Positions 9,400 through 21,517 are shown, numbered from the stretch's first letter. The stretch: 64,000 bases of DNA from Pseudomonadales bacterium (GCA_019090615.1 JAHRVQ010000091.1:16559-80558); one strand, 5' to 3'. Notes: generated from the letters alone by a model not told the origin. A program made the numbers and translations.

Positions 9400-11520
9400 C
9401 TAACCAGCATCGTCTGCTGCAGGTTCTTCATCTTTAAGTAGTTCTTTGATCGAGAGCTTAATTCGTCCACGATCAACATCAAGACAAATCACTTCTACAT
9501 CCTGGCCTTCTTTTAGATAATCGGTGACCTTTTCGACCCGTTCTTTGGCAATTTGAGAAATATGTACCAGGCCATCTTTACCAGGAATGATGTTAACAAA
9601 AGCGCCGAAATCAGCAATTTTTACAACTTTACCCTGATATATCTTCCCTACCTCGGCCTCAGCGGTAATACCTTCGATCATGGCTACTGCAGCGTCTCGA
9701 GACTCTGCACCCTCACCAAATATGGTAATTGTACCGTCATCATCAATATCAACAGTCGCGCCCGTTTCTTCGGTAATACTGCGAATTGTTGCCCCGCCTT
9801 TACCGATAACATCACGTATTTTGTCTGATTCGATTTTCATGGTGACCATTGCTGGCGCATTTTCAGATACGCTTTCTCTGGAGCGCCCAATAACTTTACC
9901 CATTTCATCAAGAATATGCAGACGCGCATCTTTTGCTTGCGCCAGGGCAGTACTCATAATTTCTTCGGTAATACCCTGGATTTTGATATCCATTTGCAAC
10001 GCAGTGATGCCTGTTGCCGAACCGGCAACTTTAAAGTCCATATCACCCAGGTGGTCTTCGTCACCCAGTATATCTGTCAGTACTGCAAAACCATCTTCTT
10101 CCTTAACCAGGCCCATCGCAATTCCTGCGACCGGTGCTTTCAAAGGTACACCCGCATCCATCAACGCAAGGCTAGCACCACAAACACTAGCCATAGAAGA
10201 TGAACCATTTGATTCGGTAATTTCAGAAACCACTCGTACAGTATATGGCCAGTCTTCCTGACTTGGCAAAACTGCTGCAACACCACGTCGAGCCAACCGC
10301 CCATGACCAATTTCGCGCCGTTTAGGCCCACCGGAAAATCCAGTTTCACCCACACTATAAGGGGGAAAGTTATAATGCAATAAGAAATGGTCGCGAAAAG
10401 TGCCCTGTAATGCATCTATAATTGCTGCATCCCGCATCGAACCCAAAGTAGTTGTAACAATTGCCTGGGTTTCACCTCGGGTGAACAAAGCCGAACCATG
10501 AGTCTTGGCCAATATACCTACTTCGACGTCAATAGGCCTGACAGTTTTAGTATCTCGACCATCTATTCGCGGTTCGCCATCGATGATTCTGCGCCGAACA
10601 ATTTTCTTTTCCAGTTTACCAAAACTACCAGACACAGCATCTTTAGTGGTATCGGTAGTTTCATCCACCAGCGATCCAACAGCTTCATCGCGTAATACCT
10701 TCAACTGATCCTGACGCGCCATCTTATCAACGATCTGGTAAGCCTCGGCGATACCTGCAGAAAACTTATCTGCTATTGCCGTTGCCAGCGTTACATTTTC
10801 GGCTTCAGGCTGCCAATCCCATGCTGGCTTAGAGGCTTCCTCCTTTAACTCTTTAATTGCTTGAACTACGACCTGCATCTCTTGATGAGCATAAAGTACA
10901 GCACCCAACATCTGATCTTCAGTTAGCTCTTTAGCCTCTGATTCAACCATCAAAACAGCCTCATCAGTGCCCGCAACAACCATATCTAATTCAGAACTTT
11001 CCAATGCAGAAAATCCCGGATTGAGGGTATAACCATCTTTAGTAAAACCTACTCTGGCACAGCCGACTGGACCAGCAAATGGTATACCGGAGAGCGACAA
11101 CGCTGCTGATGCGCCAATCATCGCAACGATATCTGGTTGAACCTCTTTATCTGCTGAAATAACCTGGCATTGGACCTGCACTTCGTTCATGAAACCCTTT
11201 GGAAACAGTGGTCTAATGGGCCTGTCTATTAATCTTGCGGTAAGTTGTTCTCGTTCTGAGGCGCGCCCCTCACGTTTAAAAAAACCACCAGGTATTTTGC
11301 CTGCAGCATAGGTTTTTTCTTCGTAATTTACCGTTAAAGGGAAAAAATCTTGACCCGGTTTAGGCGATTTTCGCCCTACCACCGCAACCAATACAGTTGT
11401 TTCGGCCATAGTAACTATAACTGTGGCAGATGTTTGTCGTGCTATTTTTCCAGTTTCCAGGACCACTTCGTGATCGCCGTATTTAAATTTTTTCTTGATA
11501 GGATTCAATTTTGTCTCCAA
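9400..11520 (-). CDS. pnp: Polyribonucleotide nucleotidyltransferase (PNPase)
   Basis: Phosphorolytic 3'-5' exoribonuclease and degradosome partner, 706 residues. Two RNase PH cores flank an alpha-helical domain. The second core carries the catalytic acidic motif [16 protein letters not shown] and the [12 protein letters not shown] block. A KH domain ([18 protein letters not shown], about 560-610) and an S1 domain ([13 protein letters not shown], about 625-690) follow. It is last in the rimP-nusA-infB-rbfA-truB-rpsO-pnp order and lies 81 bp after rpsO, as in E. coli. Confidence 0.97.
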   Translation of the reverse strand: METKLNPIKKKFKYGDHEVVLETGKIARQTSATVIVTMAETTVLVAVVGRKSPKPGQDFFPLTVNYEEKTYAAGKIPGGFFKREGRASEREQLTARLIDRPIRPLFPKGFMNEVQVQCQVISADKEVQPDIVAMIGASAALSLSGIPFAGPVGCARVGFTKDGYTLNPGFSALESSELDMVVAGTDEAVLMVESEAKELTEDQMLGAVLYAHQEMQVVVQAIKELKEEASKPAWDWQPEAENVTLATAIADKFSAGIAEAYQIVDKMARQDQLKVLRDEAVGSLVDETTDTTKDAVSGSFGKLEKKIVRRRIIDGEPRIDGRDTKTVRPIDVEVGILAKTHGSALFTRGETQAIVTTTLGSMRDAAIIDALQGTFRDHFLLHYNFPPYSVGETGFSGGPKRREIGHGRLARRGVAAVLPSQEDWPYTVRVVSEITESNGSSSMASVCGASLALMDAGVPLKAPVAGIAMGLVKEEDGFAVLTDILGDEDHLGDMDFKVAGSATGITALQMDIKIQGITEEIMSTALAQAKDARLHILDEMGKVIGRSRESVSENAPAMVTMKIESDKIRDVIGKGGATIRSITEETGATVDIDDDGTITIFGEGAESRDAAVAMIEGITAEAEVGKIYQGKVVKIADFGAFVNIIPGKDGLVHISQIAKERVEKVTDYLKEGQDVEVICLDVDRGRIKLSIKELLKDEEPAADDAG

Positions 11521-11601
11521 TTATATGTAGTTGCCGGCGCTGCGATATAAGCTTACTCATATAGCTATGTGATTAATGCATTTTCACCGACTGAACAAAT
11601 A

Positions 11602-11871
11602 TTACCTTCTTAGCCCTAACTTCTTAATTAATTGAGAATATCTATTAGTACTTTTATCCTTGAGGTAATTCAACAATTTACGTCGTTGACTAACCATACG
11701 TAACAGTCCCACTCTAGAATGGTGGTCATGTTTATGTTCATTAAAATGAGATTGAAGCTTTTCAATATTTGCCGTTAGTAATGCTACCTGGACCTCTGGA
11801 GATCCCGTGTCATTGTCTGAGGCGCCGAACTCTTTCACGATTTCAGCTTTACTTTCTGCGGATAGTGCCAT
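11602..11871 (-). CDS. rpsO: 30S ribosomal protein S15
   Basis: Primary 16S rRNA-binding protein of the small subunit, 89 residues. Conserved parts include [13 protein letters not shown], the [17 protein letters not shown] segment and the C-terminal LGLRR. The first residue after Met is Ala, as usual. It lies between truB and pnp. A strong hairpin precedes it. Confidence 0.98.
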   Translation of the reverse strand: MALSAESKAEIVKEFGASDNDTGSPEVQVALLTANIEKLQSHFNEHKHDHHSRVGLLRMVSQRRKLLNYLKDKSTNRYSQLIKKLGLRR

Positions 11872-11961
11872 TTGCCTTGCTCCGGTTAATATGCGAATAA
11901 AGTGAATTCATACTTCACTTATTAAATAGGCGTATGACCATGCATATTGATAGTCACCGCC

Positions 11962-12000
11962 CGGAAGTTTTTTAAAAGAAGATTTTAAAAAATGCTTCCG
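11962..12000 (-). other. Long hairpin between truB and rpsO
   Basis: CGGAAG at one end pairs with CTTCCG at the other, and an inner TTTTTTAAAA/TTTTAAAAAA stem extends it. It abuts the truB stop. It has no trailing U-run of its own, so it may be a processing site or a partial terminator ahead of rpsO. Confidence 0.5.
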
Positions 12001-12002
12001 AC

Positions 12003-12938
12003 CTATTGTGTTGCCACCAGTCTTCTAGGCGCAACTCTACCATCTTCAATAATTTCGCCCACACCAATGAAGCCTGCATCGCCTTCACCGCTGGACTCAG
12101 AAAACAACCGTACCCAACCTGATGCCGGCGCCTGCGCTATTTGTACCGGTTGGCCTTGTTTAAGATAAGACGCGCCGATGTCTGAAAGTTCTACTTTTGG
12201 CCATGCCTGAACGGCCAACGCAGGCGAAAGAAGCAACGCATCCAGTCCTGCCAAGCCATCTGACTCTAACAGTTTTTCCAGGCTTTCAATACTTAATGTG
12301 CTGTTAAGTTCAAAGGGTCCAGAGGCGACCCGCCTCAGCTCACTGACATGAGCACCACAGCCTAATATTTTTCCGAGGTCTTCTGCCAGCGAGCGAATAT
12401 AAGTGCCTTTGGTACAATGTATATCCAGCACTAAACGCGGCCCAACGTTTTCTACCACGTTCAGTTCAAGTATGTTTACGGTGCGCGATTTACGTTCAAT
12501 TTCAATCCCCTGGCGTGCCAGCTTATACAACGGCTGACCATTAACCTTAATAGCCGAATACATAGAAGGGATTTGTTCAATCTCGCCCCTGAACTGGTTT
12601 AAAGTCTGTTCCAGAAACTCACTCTCAAAACCCGTTACTGTCTGTGTTTGCAGTACTTCGCCCTCAGCGTCACCCGTAGTTGTGCTTATGCCGAGCGTTA
12701 TCGCAGTCACATAGCGTTTATTAGCATCGAGAAGAAATTGGGAAAACTTGGTTGCCTCACCAAAGCACAGCGGTAGTACGCCTGTGGCCAAAGGATCAAG
12801 GCTGCCCGTATGACCCGCTTTTTGCGCATCATATAACCGCTTAACTTTTTGCAAGGCAGCGTTGGAAGTTAAACCAATAGGTTTATCCAACAGCAAAATA
12901 CCGTTCACCTTGCGGCCTCTATTATTTCGCCTTGCCAT
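12003..12938 (-). CDS. truB: tRNA pseudouridine(55) synthase TruB
   Basis: Makes pseudouridine 55 in the T-loop of tRNAs. The catalytic Asp sits in GHTGSLDPLATGVLPLC near residue 45. The GILLLDKPIGLTSN block and the RxxxG region are present, and the last ~60 residues form the C-terminal TruB/PUA-like domain. Length of 311 is typical. It starts 11 nt after the rbfA stop. Confidence 0.96.
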   Translation of the reverse strand: MARRNNRGRKVNGILLLDKPIGLTSNAALQKVKRLYDAQKAGHTGSLDPLATGVLPLCFGEATKFSQFLLDANKRYVTAITLGISTTTGDAEGEVLQTQTVTGFESEFLEQTLNQFRGEIEQIPSMYSAIKVNGQPLYKLARQGIEIERKSRTVNILELNVVENVGPRLVLDIHCTKGTYIRSLAEDLGKILGCGAHVSELRRVASGPFELNSTLSIESLEKLLESDGLAGLDALLLSPALAVQAWPKVELSDIGASYLKQGQPVQIAQAPASGWVRLFSESSGEGDAGFIGVGEIIEDGRVAPRRLVATQ

Positions 12939-12949
12939 TACCGGGTGAT

Positions 12950-13360
12950 TTATCCTTCGTTTTTTTCTGAGCTGGATCCGCCAGACTCAAGCTGGTCAGG
13001 ATGATTCGCAAGATCTTTCTTAATCGCAAGGTTTATAGCTTTGGATATACGCGCACCATTTTCAATCGTGTCATCATAATGAAATCTTAATTTGGGGGTA
13101 GTCCGAGTAACCAGGATTTTGGACAATCTAGTGCGCAGAAAACCACTCGCATGATTAAGAACGTCTATTGCCTGCTGGTAGTTGTCCTCAGGCAACAGCG
13201 TTATATAGACCTCTGCATAAGCCAGATCACGGCTTACCTTGACCTCATTAACGGTAACCATGCCTACCCGTGGGTCTTTAATTTCCATCTGAATAAGAAT
13301 AGCCAATTCACGCTGAATTAGGTCTGCTACCCGTCGTCCTCTGCTAAATTCTCTGGGCAT
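12950..13360 (-). CDS. rbfA: 30S ribosome-binding factor A
   Basis: Late 16S rRNA maturation and cold-adaptation factor with a single KH-like fold. Conserved blocks are RVADLIQRELA, DPRVGMVTVNEVKVSRDL and the LRFHYDDTIENGARI segment. Length of 136 is normal. It lies between infB and truB. Confidence 0.95.
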   Translation of the reverse strand: MPREFSRGRRVADLIQRELAILIQMEIKDPRVGMVTVNEVKVSRDLAYAEVYITLLPEDNYQQAIDVLNHASGFLRTRLSKILVTRTTPKLRFHYDDTIENGARISKAINLAIKKDLANHPDQLESGGSSSEKNEG

Positions 13361-13396
13361 ACCTTAGCCCTCGCTACCGATGAACTTCACGTTTTT

Positions 13397-16069
13397 CTAT
13401 AACTCTCTGGCAACTTCACGAGGTTCAAAAACCTCTATCTGGTCACCCACCTTCACATCATTGTAGTTCTTCACACCAATCCCGCATTCGGTGCCATTAC
13501 GAGCGCTTTCAACTTCAGCCTTATAATGCCGCAATGACTCAAGTTCGCCTTCATATATCACGATATTATCTCGCAGTACCCGTATTTTTTTCTGTTTATA
13601 AACTGTGCCTTCAATCACCATACAACCGGCAATCGTGCCAAGTTGCTTTGATTCAAATACGTCTCGTACTTCAGCAATACCAACAATTTCCTCACGTATT
13701 TCTGGCGATAACATACCCGACAGAGCAGCACGTACATCGTCCACCAGATCGTAAATAACCTTATAATACCGTAGGTCTATAGACTCCGCTTCTATCTTCT
13801 TTCTCGCCGCTGAATCTGCGCGGACATTAAAACCAAACACCACCGCACCGGCAGTCACTGCAAAATTAGCATCATGCTCTGCAATAGCACCGACGCCTGA
13901 GTAGACAATGTTCACTTTGACCTCGTCGTTACCTAGATCATTCAGTGCGCTAACAATAGCTTCCAGAGTTCCTCTAACATCTGCCTTTACGACGACGTTA
14001 AGGCATGAAATATTCTGTGAACCGAAGCTTTCCAACAAATTGTCCAGGCTGGCGGCAGGTGTTGCCAAGCGCTCATCATCAGCTTTTTGCTGACGGAAAT
14101 CAGCAACTTCACGGGCCCGCTTTTCATCTTTCACAACCACAAACGATTCGCCAGCAGCTGGCGGACCATTAAGCCCCAGGATAGTCACTGGGGTTGCTGG
14201 GCCAGCTGTTTTAACCACCTGTTCTCGATCGTTATTAATGGCTCGAACACGACCATATTTTTCACCAGCGACAATAACATCGCCTTTTTTCAAGGTGCCA
14301 TTTTGAATTAATAAGGTAGCCACCGAACCGCGGCCTTTACTCAATTCTGACTCGACTACTACACCATGGGCAGGGCCATCTACGACAGCTGACAGCTCTA
14401 ACAATTCAGCCTGGAGCAACACTGCCTCCAGTAGTTCGTCAACACCTGCTCCAGTCAATGCTGAGACTGATACAAACTGAGTATCACCACCCCAACCGTC
14501 GGGGATCACGTCTCTTGCTGCGAGTTCATTCTTCACCCGTTCCGGGTCTGCGCCTTCTTTGTCAATTTTATTCACTGCCACAACCATTGGCACACCTGCT
14601 GCTTTAGCATGTTTTACTGCTTCTTCGGTCTGCGGCATTACACCATCGTCTGCTGCCACGACCAAAATCACGATGTCGGTTGAATTAGCACCGCGCGATC
14701 GCATAGCAGAAAAGGCAGCATGGCCAGGAGTGTCAATAAAGCATATTTCGCCATGTCCCGTAGCCACCCGATAAGCACCAATATGCTGGGTAATTCCACC
14801 GGCTTCACCAGATACCACGTCGGCTTTGCGAATAAAATCCAGTAATGAAGTTTTACCATGGTCAACATGACCCATTACCGTAACTACTGGGGCCCTAACT
14901 TCCGCATCACCATCAAGCGTCATCTCTTCTGAGATAAGCGATTCTTCCAGCGCATCGGCGCTAATATATTTAGCTGTATGACCAAACTCTTCGACTATCA
15001 TCGCGGCAACATCCTGCTCAACAGTCTGATTAATATTGGCCATAACACCCAGGCCCATCAATGACTTAATAACCTCAGAGGCTTTAACAGATATTTTCTG
15101 TGACAATTGAGAAACACTAATGGACTCAGGAAGTTCAATTTCCCGTACCGCAACTTCCGTCGGCGCTTTAAATTGATGTTGGTGCCCACGACTTCTTGAG
15201 GGACGCCGCGCTCTTGTTCTGGAAAGCCCTAACGGCTTTCCAGCACGTCTGGAAACACCAGAATCATCGGAGCCTTTTAATTCTTCACTACGACGCCGTT
15301 TACTGCCATGTTTAGAACGCTTTTCTCTGGAATCTTTTTCATCCAGATCATGCCGATCTCGTTTATCTTTACGATCACTAATTTTGGTAACTTCAAGCTC
15401 TTTCTTTTTCTTTGCAGCAACGTCTGCTGCCTGCTTTTTAACTAAAGCTTCTTTTTCTTCTTCCACTGCCTTTAACTTTGCTTCAGCCTCGGCACTTCTC
15501 TTAACAGTTTCCTGCCGGCGCCGACTGGCTTCCGCTTCCATTTCCGCAAGGGCAGCTTTTCGTCGTGCAGCTTCATCAAGCACAGGAGGTTCTGGCTGCT
15601 CTTTTTCCACAGCTACCTCAATAGCTTCAGCTGCGCCGGAGTCAACCGCCTCATATTCAGGTTCAGCCGTTGCCTCTGCTGAACCATCTAGCTGGATTTT
15701 TTTCAATTTTTCAGCCGGACGAGCATCTGCATCAGCTGGGCTATTGACATCAGACACGCCATTAGCATCAGTCTTACGTACATAAGTACGTTTTTTCCGA
15801 ACCTCAACGTTAACAGTACGACCACGACCGGCGCTACCACCGGTCTTTAGCGTACTCAAGGTACGTCGTTTAAGCGTTATCTTTTTTGGCGAAGATTCTG
15901 ATTCACCGTGGTGTTTTTTGATATTCACGAGCAGCGTCTGCTTCTCGCCTTCCGAGACAGGATCTCCTGGCTTTGTTTGGTGCAGGCCAGCTGCTTGCAA
16001 TTGCTGCAATAAACGATCAACCGGAGTACCAATGGTATCGGCCAATTGCGATACAGTTACATCTGCCAT
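13397..16069 (-). CDS. infB: Translation initiation factor IF-2
   Basis: GTPase that brings fMet-tRNA to the 30S subunit, 890 residues. The N-terminal IF2 domain ([19 protein letters not shown]) is followed by a long charged, Ala/Glu/Lys-rich linker and a basic [15 protein letters not shown] region, then a second IF2-N motif. G1 (GHVDHGKT) lies near residue 399, with G3 DTPGHAAF and G4 NKID. C-terminal beta-barrel and initiator-tRNA-binding domains follow. It lies 21 bp after nusA. Confidence 0.97.
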   Translation of the reverse strand: MADVTVSQLADTIGTPVDRLLQQLQAAGLHQTKPGDPVSEGEKQTLLVNIKKHHGESESSPKKITLKRRTLSTLKTGGSAGRGRTVNVEVRKKRTYVRKTDANGVSDVNSPADADARPAEKLKKIQLDGSAEATAEPEYEAVDSGAAEAIEVAVEKEQPEPPVLDEAARRKAALAEMEAEASRRRQETVKRSAEAEAKLKAVEEEKEALVKKQAADVAAKKKKELEVTKISDRKDKRDRHDLDEKDSREKRSKHGSKRRRSEELKGSDDSGVSRRAGKPLGLSRTRARRPSRSRGHQHQFKAPTEVAVREIELPESISVSQLSQKISVKASEVIKSLMGLGVMANINQTVEQDVAAMIVEEFGHTAKYISADALEESLISEEMTLDGDAEVRAPVVTVMGHVDHGKTSLLDFIRKADVVSGEAGGITQHIGAYRVATGHGEICFIDTPGHAAFSAMRSRGANSTDIVILVVAADDGVMPQTEEAVKHAKAAGVPMVVAVNKIDKEGADPERVKNELAARDVIPDGWGGDTQFVSVSALTGAGVDELLEAVLLQAELLELSAVVDGPAHGVVVESELSKGRGSVATLLIQNGTLKKGDVIVAGEKYGRVRAINNDREQVVKTAGPATPVTILGLNGPPAAGESFVVVKDEKRAREVADFRQQKADDERLATPAASLDNLLESFGSQNISCLNVVVKADVRGTLEAIVSALNDLGNDEVKVNIVYSGVGAIAEHDANFAVTAGAVVFGFNVRADSAARKKIEAESIDLRYYKVIYDLVDDVRAALSGMLSPEIREEIVGIAEVRDVFESKQLGTIAGCMVIEGTVYKQKKIRVLRDNIVIYEGELESLRHYKAEVESARNGTECGIGVKNYNDVKVGDQIEVFEPREVAREL

Positions 16070-16090
16070 TCAATCACCTACTCTTGGGAT

Positions 16091-17596
16091 TCACGCCTCG
16101 TCGGCTGAATCCTCTTCAAACCAAGGAGCCCGCGCTGTCATAATCAACTGCCCAGCCCGCTCCTCATCCAAACCATCAAAATCTAGTAGATCGTCAACAG
16201 CCTGCTCTGCTAAATCTTCCATGGTAACGATACCCTGCTTGGCCAATTGAAAGGCCAACCTTGTATCCATGCCTTCCATTTCCAACAAATCCTTTGCTGG
16301 CTCATTATTTTCAAGTTCTTCTTCACTAGTCAGTTCAAGTGTTGTTATAGCACTCTTGGCGCGATTACGAAGCTCATCAACAATCTCCGCATCAAATCCT
16401 TCAATCGCCACCATTTCTTCAACAGGTACATAGGCGACTTCTTCAAGTGTTGTAAAACCCTCTTCAGCCAATACCATTGCAACGTCTTCATCAACATCGA
16501 GCTGTTGCATGAAATTTTCAATAATTGATCCCGACTCACTCTCATGTTTTTCAGAGGCTTGTTCTTCGGTCATAATATTCAAAACCCAGCCAGTAAGTTC
16601 ACTCGCTAGTCTGACATTTTGACCACCACGACCTATTGCCTGAGCAAGGTTATCCTCACTAACAGCAATATCCATGCTACCCGATTCTTCTTCGACAACA
16701 ATTGATACTACCTCTGCAGGCGACATAGCATTGATTGCCAGCTGCGCCACATTATCGTCCCAAAGAACAATATCAATTCTTTCATTTCCCAGTTCACCGG
16801 ATACCGCCTGAACTCTTGAACCTCGCATACCTACGCAAGCACCAACAGGGTCAATACGCCCATCATTTGTCTTTACAGCAATTTTTGCCCGCGACCCTGG
16901 ATCTCGCGCGGCACCAAGAATTTCAATCACACCGTCTGAAATTTCTGGCACCTCAATCTTAAACAGCTCTATTAACATGTCAGGTTCTGTGCGAGATAAA
17001 GCCAATTGAGGCCCTCTCACTTCTGGTCGGACTTCTTTCAATAAAGCTCTTAAGCGATCACCAGTACGGAAAGTCTCACGTGGAATCCATTCATCCCTTG
17101 GTAACAAGGCTTCTGCATTATTTCCAAGGTCGATAATCACAGCTTCACGACTTACTTTTTTAACCTGTCCACTAACTAACTCACCAACCCGTGACCGATA
17201 AGCATCAACCACCATTGCTCTTTCTGCTTCTCGAACCTTTTGTACAATTACCTGTTTGGCAGTCTGGGCAGCAATTCGGCCAAATCCTACTGACTCAACC
17301 TCATCCTCTACATAGTCACCAATCTGGATATCTGGATCATCTAACCGTGCTGCAGCCAAAGCCGTTTGAGACGCCGGTAAGTCCATGTCCTGATCGTCGT
17401 CAATCACAATCCATCGGCGAAAAGTTATATATTCGCCGTCTTCGGGATTAATTTTTACTCGCAGTTCAACATCTTCGCTATACCGCTTCTTGGTCGCAAT
17501 CGCCAGGGCCGTTTCCAGGGCATCAAAAATCACCTCTTGAGGCACGCCCTTCTCGTTAGAGACGGAATCTACAACCAATAATATTTCTTTACTCAT
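16091..17596 (-). CDS. nusA: Transcription termination/antitermination protein NusA
   Basis: Binds RNA polymerase and modulates pausing, termination and antitermination. It has the N-terminal polymerase-binding domain ([16 protein letters not shown]), an S1 domain, two KH domains ([33 protein letters not shown]) and two C-terminal helix-hairpin acidic repeats typical of gammaproteobacteria. The ATG at 17596 is chosen because the family starts exactly there and a GAGGC ribosome site sits a few bases upstream; the open frame continues 21 nt further. Confidence 0.96.
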   Translation of the reverse strand: MSKEILLVVDSVSNEKGVPQEVIFDALETALAIATKKRYSEDVELRVKINPEDGEYITFRRWIVIDDDQDMDLPASQTALAAARLDDPDIQIGDYVEDEVESVGFGRIAAQTAKQVIVQKVREAERAMVVDAYRSRVGELVSGQVKKVSREAVIIDLGNNAEALLPRDEWIPRETFRTGDRLRALLKEVRPEVRGPQLALSRTEPDMLIELFKIEVPEISDGVIEILGAARDPGSRAKIAVKTNDGRIDPVGACVGMRGSRVQAVSGELGNERIDIVLWDDNVAQLAINAMSPAEVVSIVVEEESGSMDIAVSEDNLAQAIGRGGQNVRLASELTGWVLNIMTEEQASEKHESESGSIIENFMQQLDVDEDVAMVLAEEGFTTLEEVAYVPVEEMVAIEGFDAEIVDELRNRAKSAITTLELTSEEELENNEPAKDLLEMEGMDTRLAFQLAKQGIVTMEDLAEQAVDDLLDFDGLDEERAGQLIMTARAPWFEEDSADEA

Positions 17597-17722
17597 TACA
17601 TTGCCTCTACCTGACAATATAGCTAAATGACGCGTCAGGCTTAACCTTGATTTAACAACCAGGCCGTCCGTGCTTCGCCTTTTCGATTACAAAGTCGGAA
17701 CTTTAATTTAAAAGTCGTAACT

Positions 17723-18172
17723 CTATTCAAAAGTCGGAACAACGTTCGCTCTATCAATGTCTTCAAGCGGAAACAAGTATTCATCATCTCCTATTCTTAA
17801 AACGACATCACCATCCTCTATGCCACAATTTATACCGATATACTTCCTCTTACCTTCATAGGGAGCATACAAGCTCATCTTTATCTCAGCACCCTTATAC
17901 AGCTTATATTGAGCCTCTGTGAACAACCGCCGGTCAATACCTGGGGACGATACTTCAAGAGTATATTTACTCTTGATAGGGTCTTCAACGTCAAACAGGC
18001 TACTGATCTGTCTACTTATCCTCGCACAATCATCTGCATCCACGCCATCTTTCGCATCAATATAGACTTTTAGAACGGAGTAACGTCCCTGAGTCAAATA
18101 CTCAACGCCCCAAAGATCACAGCCCAGTCCTACAACTACTGGCTCAATTAGCGATGTAAGCTGCTCCTTCAC
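17723..18172 (-). CDS. rimP: Ribosome maturation factor RimP
   Basis: Small-subunit assembly factor of 149 residues. Conserved blocks are GVEYLTQGRYSVLKVYID, DDCARISRQISSLFDVEDPI and LEVSSPGIDRRLF. It is the first gene of the nusA-infB operon, as in most Gammaproteobacteria. Upstream (18173-18290) there is room for a promoter, then a terminator. Confidence 0.95.
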   Translation of the reverse strand: MKEQLTSLIEPVVVGLGCDLWGVEYLTQGRYSVLKVYIDAKDGVDADDCARISRQISSLFDVEDPIKSKYTLEVSSPGIDRRLFTEAQYKLYKGAEIKMSLYAPYEGKRKYIGINCGIEDGDVVLRIGDDEYLFPLEDIDRANVVPTFE

Positions 18173-18264
18173 GTTTTCTACACCAAATTCTGTTCTAAAC
18201 CAAATTCCTGGCTCTTTACCTACCAGACCCGAGTACCGCTATACCAAATTCAGGCTGGCTAAAC

Positions 18265-18292
18265 AAAAAATGGGCATTAAGCCCATTTTCAC
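18265..18292 (-). terminator. Intrinsic terminator upstream of rimP
   Basis: AAAATGGGC and GCCCATTTT pair around a 5-nt loop. Read on the - strand the stem is followed by a T-run. Confidence 0.65.
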
Positions 18293-18363
18293 AATAGAGT
18301 AGTCGCGCTACTCAAACTCTTATCAATTGGGACAGCAATTAATACAACTGCCACCTAACCTAA

Positions 18364-18390
18364 CAAAAAGCCCCTGAAAAGGGGCTTCTT
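18364..18390 (-). terminator. Intrinsic terminator of the tRNA transcript
   Basis: AAGCCCC and GGGGCTT pair around TGAAAA. On the - strand the stem ends in a T-run about 90 nt after tRNA-fMet. Confidence 0.75.
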
Positions 18391-18479
18391 TGTCATACAA
18401 ACGCCCTGTTTAAGGCGCTACAACCTCTTATTCAACATCCAACTTACTTTGTTAACCTAGAGGTACCTGTCGTTGTGAT

Positions 18480-18556
<77 letters not shown>

Positions 18557-18679
18557 ACAACAAGGGAGCGAATTATATGGATGCTTTCAGGCCTGGTCAA
18601 CCATCTTTGCAATTAATATCCATAACTCTCTGTAGTTTTACTGAAAATAACAACATTGCCAAAACACGGCTAAAATATC

Positions 18680-18766
18680 TGGTGCCGAAGAGAGGACTTG
18701 AACCTCCACGAGCATAAGCTCACCACCCCCTCAAGATGGCGTGTCTACCAATTTCACCACTTCGGC
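18680..18766 (-). tRNA. tRNA-Leu (GAG)
   Basis: An 87-nt class II tRNA on the - strand with a long variable arm, acceptor stem GCCGAAG/CTTCGGC, anticodon loop CTTGAGG (anticodon GAG) and encoded CCA. It lies 64 bp after secG and is probably cotranscribed with it. Confidence 0.95.
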
Positions 18767-18830
18767 GGCTAGAACTAATATCTTTGATCAGAGCTCGATT
18801 ATACGACCCTCGACCAACCCTGGCCAGAAA

Positions 18831-19238
18831 TCATTCAGGGATTTCTGCTTCATTGGGTAAAGTCGCCGGCACCTCACTATTGGACCTCGCTTCATTAATC
18901 TGCGGCACCTCAACAGAGAGCACATCCGCCGGATAATCCGATATATCTTGTTCAATAACCTGGGGCACACCTAAATCTCGCATAGCAACTGATTTTTCTT
19001 TGGCAAAATAGGCAAGCGCAAAGCTAGTAATAAAAAATGCAATGGCTAAAGACGTCGTCATTTTGGTTAAAAAGTTTCCAGCGCCGGAACTACCAAATAC
19101 CGTACTAGCAGACCCACCACCGAACCCTGAGCCGGCATCGGCTCCTTTCCCATGTTGTATAAGCACCAGACCAATAATTGCCAGGCCTGCTAAGACATGA
19201 AGAATCAATATTAATGTTTCAAGAATTTGTGGTTCCAT
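18831..19238 (-). CDS. secG: Preprotein translocase subunit SecG
   Basis: Accessory membrane subunit of SecYEG, 135 residues. There are two transmembrane segments (about 7-27 and 58-78) around the conserved loop LIQHGKGADAGSGFGGG, with ASTVFGSSGAGNFLTK after it. The C-terminal tail of about 50 residues is acidic and longer than in E. coli. It lies 12 bp after tpiA. Confidence 0.94.
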   Translation of the reverse strand: MEPQILETLILILHVLAGLAIIGLVLIQHGKGADAGSGFGGGSASTVFGSSGAGNFLTKMTTSLAIAFFITSFALAYFAKEKSVAMRDLGVPQVIEQDISDYPADVLSVEVPQINEARSNSEVPATLPNEAEIPE

Positions 19239-19250
19239 ATGTCACTCGGT

Positions 19251-20006
19251 CTACTGATATTTTTTCTGTGTTGATGCACAAATCGCGAGGAATGCATCTG
19301 CGTCTAACGACGCCCCACCCACTAACGCACCATCTATATTTTTCTGTGAAAACAATTCCGCGGAATTTTTCTCGTTCACACTACCGCCATAAATAATTTT
19401 AATAAGCTCAGAAATATTTTCATCAAAGCCACACAAGATATCTCTCAACTTCTTATGTACCGCCTCTGCCTGCTCTGGTGTCGCCGTCTCGCCAGTACCT
19501 ATCGCCCAAATCGGCTCATAGGCAATTATTGCATGGGCGAAACTATCAATACCGTTTTTTTCCAGCACTGCTAATATTTGCGACTCAACTACACCTTCTG
19601 TTGCACCAGCCTGGCGTTGTTCCAGTGATTCGCCAACACATAATATGGGCGTTATACCTGCTCTCAAACAGGCTGCAAACTTTAACGCCACCTGCGCATC
19701 GGTTTCTGCATACAAGCTACGCCGCTCACTATGCCCCACTATGGCATATTCGCAACCATATTCGCGCAACATCTCCGCTGATACCTCACCGGTATATGCG
19801 CCAGCTTCACGCCAATCCAGGTTTTGCGCCCCCAGCTTAATCGAACAATTCGCCAATACATGCCCCACACTCTCCAAAAACACAGCTGGTGAGCACAGTA
19901 CACTTAAACAATCATAATCAGCTTTTGCCAATACACCCGACAGCCTATTTACACTATCTCTGGTACCGTTCATTTTCCAGTTTGCGACAATAATCGATTG
20001 TCTCAT
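19251..20006 (-). CDS. tpiA: Triosephosphate isomerase
   Basis: Interconverts dihydroxyacetone phosphate and glyceraldehyde-3-phosphate. The catalytic Lys is in ANWKMNG (K11), His in IVGHSERR, Glu in AYEPIWAIGTG, and the phosphate loop IIYGGSVNEKN is intact. Length of 251 residues is normal. It lies between glmM and secG. Confidence 0.97.
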   Translation of the reverse strand: MRQSIIVANWKMNGTRDSVNRLSGVLAKADYDCLSVLCSPAVFLESVGHVLANCSIKLGAQNLDWREAGAYTGEVSAEMLREYGCEYAIVGHSERRSLYAETDAQVALKFAACLRAGITPILCVGESLEQRQAGATEGVVESQILAVLEKNGIDSFAHAIIAYEPIWAIGTGETATPEQAEAVHKKLRDILCGFDENISELIKIIYGGSVNEKNSAELFSQKNIDGALVGGASLDADAFLAICASTQKKYQ

Positions 20007-20176
20007 GGCTTTACTCTCAAACGGCTGCGCATATTAAACCGTTTAATATTAAGTTTCAACGAGTCAACACCGGCGGGCCTTTCACCGCCAGCGCAATTAG
20101 TCGACTTAATAGGCAATACGTTGCCTAATATAAACCACACCATAAAACGACCCAATTCTTAGTTCACCTGTAAGTT

Positions 20177-21517
20177 CTAGACTGACGATTTTTCTACCAC
20201 ACGGGCTAGTGTTGCCGATAACTCGTTAACCAATTTTTGATCTCTACCTTCAACCATAACCCGCACTAATGGCTCGGTACCAGAGGGTCGTAATAACACT
20301 CGACCCGTACCGTTAAGGGCCTGTTCGGCCTGTTTTACAGCATCAATTACCACCGCGCTATTTACTACTTCCTTATTACAGGCGACATTTATCATCTTTT
20401 GCGGGTATTTGCTCATGCCCTTTTTAAGTTGGCCAAGGGATTCACCCGTATCAACTAAAGCAGCGATCACCTGTAAAGCCGACACAATCCCATCACCCGT
20501 ACTTGTAGTATCCAAACATAGAATATGCCCAGAAGACTCTCCCCCCAATTGCCATTGCTGTTGTTGCAACTCAGCAAGCACATAACGATCTCCCACATCG
20601 GCCCGAATAAAATCAATATTTGAATCTGCCATGGCCTTCTCAAGCCCAAAATTGCTCATTAATGTGCCAACCACCCCGCCGCGCAGAACACCCTGCTCCT
20701 GACGGAATTTGGCAATAATAAACAACAACTCATCGCCGTCTACTATTTCACCTTCGGCGTCCACCATTATTAAACGATCTCCGTCGCCATCAAAAGCGAC
20801 GCCATAATCTGCCTTAACCTCCAGGACCTTAGCCCTCAACGTCTCCGGATAAGTAGAGCCAATATTGTGGTTAATATTAATTCCATCTGGAGAAACACCC
20901 AGTTCAATCACCTCTGCACCTAGTTCACGAAACACATTAGGTGCAATATGATAAGTAGCACCGTTGGCGCAATCTATTACAATCCGGTGCCCCTTAAGGT
21001 TTTGCTTTGCGGCAAAGCAACTTTTACAAAATTCTATATACCTGCCAGCCGCATCATCAACCCGTGTCACCTTGCCAAGCTTATTCGAATCGACCATTTG
21101 CATGAGCGTACTTGCCTCTTGAATACGCTCCTCAATAGCCAACTCCACTGCATCTGGCAATTTCTCTCCTTGCCCGGAAAAGAATTTAATGCCGTTATCA
21201 TAGTAAGCATTATGCGAAGCACTGATGACAATTCCTGCCTGCGCGCTAAAAGTTCGCGTCAAATAAGCAATCGCCGGCGTTGGCATCGGCCCCAATAAAA
21301 GCACATCCATACCCGCCGAAACCAGGCCAGCCTCTAAAGCTGACTCAAACATATATCCAGATATACGTGTGTCTTTACCAATTAATATTCTGCCCACCCC
21401 TTCGGCAGCAAAAACTTTCCCGGCCGCCCAGCCGAGACGTAACATAAAATCTGCAGTGATCGGGTGTTCACCCACTTTGCCTCGTATGCCATCGGTTCCA
21501 AAATATGCTTTCTTCAA
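20177..21517 (-). CDS. glmM: Phosphoglucosamine mutase
   Basis: Converts glucosamine-6-P to glucosamine-1-P for peptidoglycan and LPS precursors. The active-site phosphoserine loop is [13 protein letters not shown], the metal loop DGDGDR, the sugar loop GGESSGH and the phosphate loop [12 protein letters not shown]. Family members begin just before YFGTDGIRG, which fits the TTG at 21517 (giving [10 protein letters not shown]). A second in-frame TTG at 21532 would add five residues and no in-frame ATG is nearby, so the start codon is non-standard. It is followed by tpiA after a 170-bp gap with small palindromes. Confidence 0.94.
   Translation of the reverse strand: MKKAYFGTDGIRGKVGEHPITADFMLRLGWAAGKVFAAEGVGRILIGKDTRISGYMFESALEAGLVSAGMDVLLLGPMPTPAIAYLTRTFSAQAGIVISASHNAYYDNGIKFFSGQGEKLPDAVELAIEERIQEASTLMQMVDSNKLGKVTRVDDAAGRYIEFCKSCFAAKQNLKGHRIVIDCANGATYHIAPNVFRELGAEVIELGVSPDGININHNIGSTYPETLRAKVLEVKADYGVAFDGDGDRLIMVDAEGEIVDGDELLFIIAKFRQEQGVLRGGVVGTLMSNFGLEKAMADSNIDFIRADVGDRYVLAELQQQQWQLGGESSGHILCLDTTSTGDGIVSALQVIAALVDTGESLGQLKKGMSKYPQKMINVACNKEVVNSAVVIDAVKQAEQALNGTGRVLLRPSGTEPLVRVMVEGRDQKLVNELSATLARVVEKSSV

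Larger units (their letters stand above)
18173..18479 (-). other. Intergenic region rimP / tRNA-fMet
   Basis: No gene is seen in these 307 bases. They hold two intrinsic terminator hairpins listed separately, and presumably the rimP-operon promoter between 18173 and 18265. Confidence 0.6.

Noticed and set aside
9680..10261. 193-codon + frame opposite pnp
   Set aside because: Antisense shadow of a certain gene, rich in Ser/Ile from the complementary codons.
15384..15785. 133-codon + frame opposite infB
   Set aside because: Ser/Ala-rich mirror of the charged IF-2 linker.
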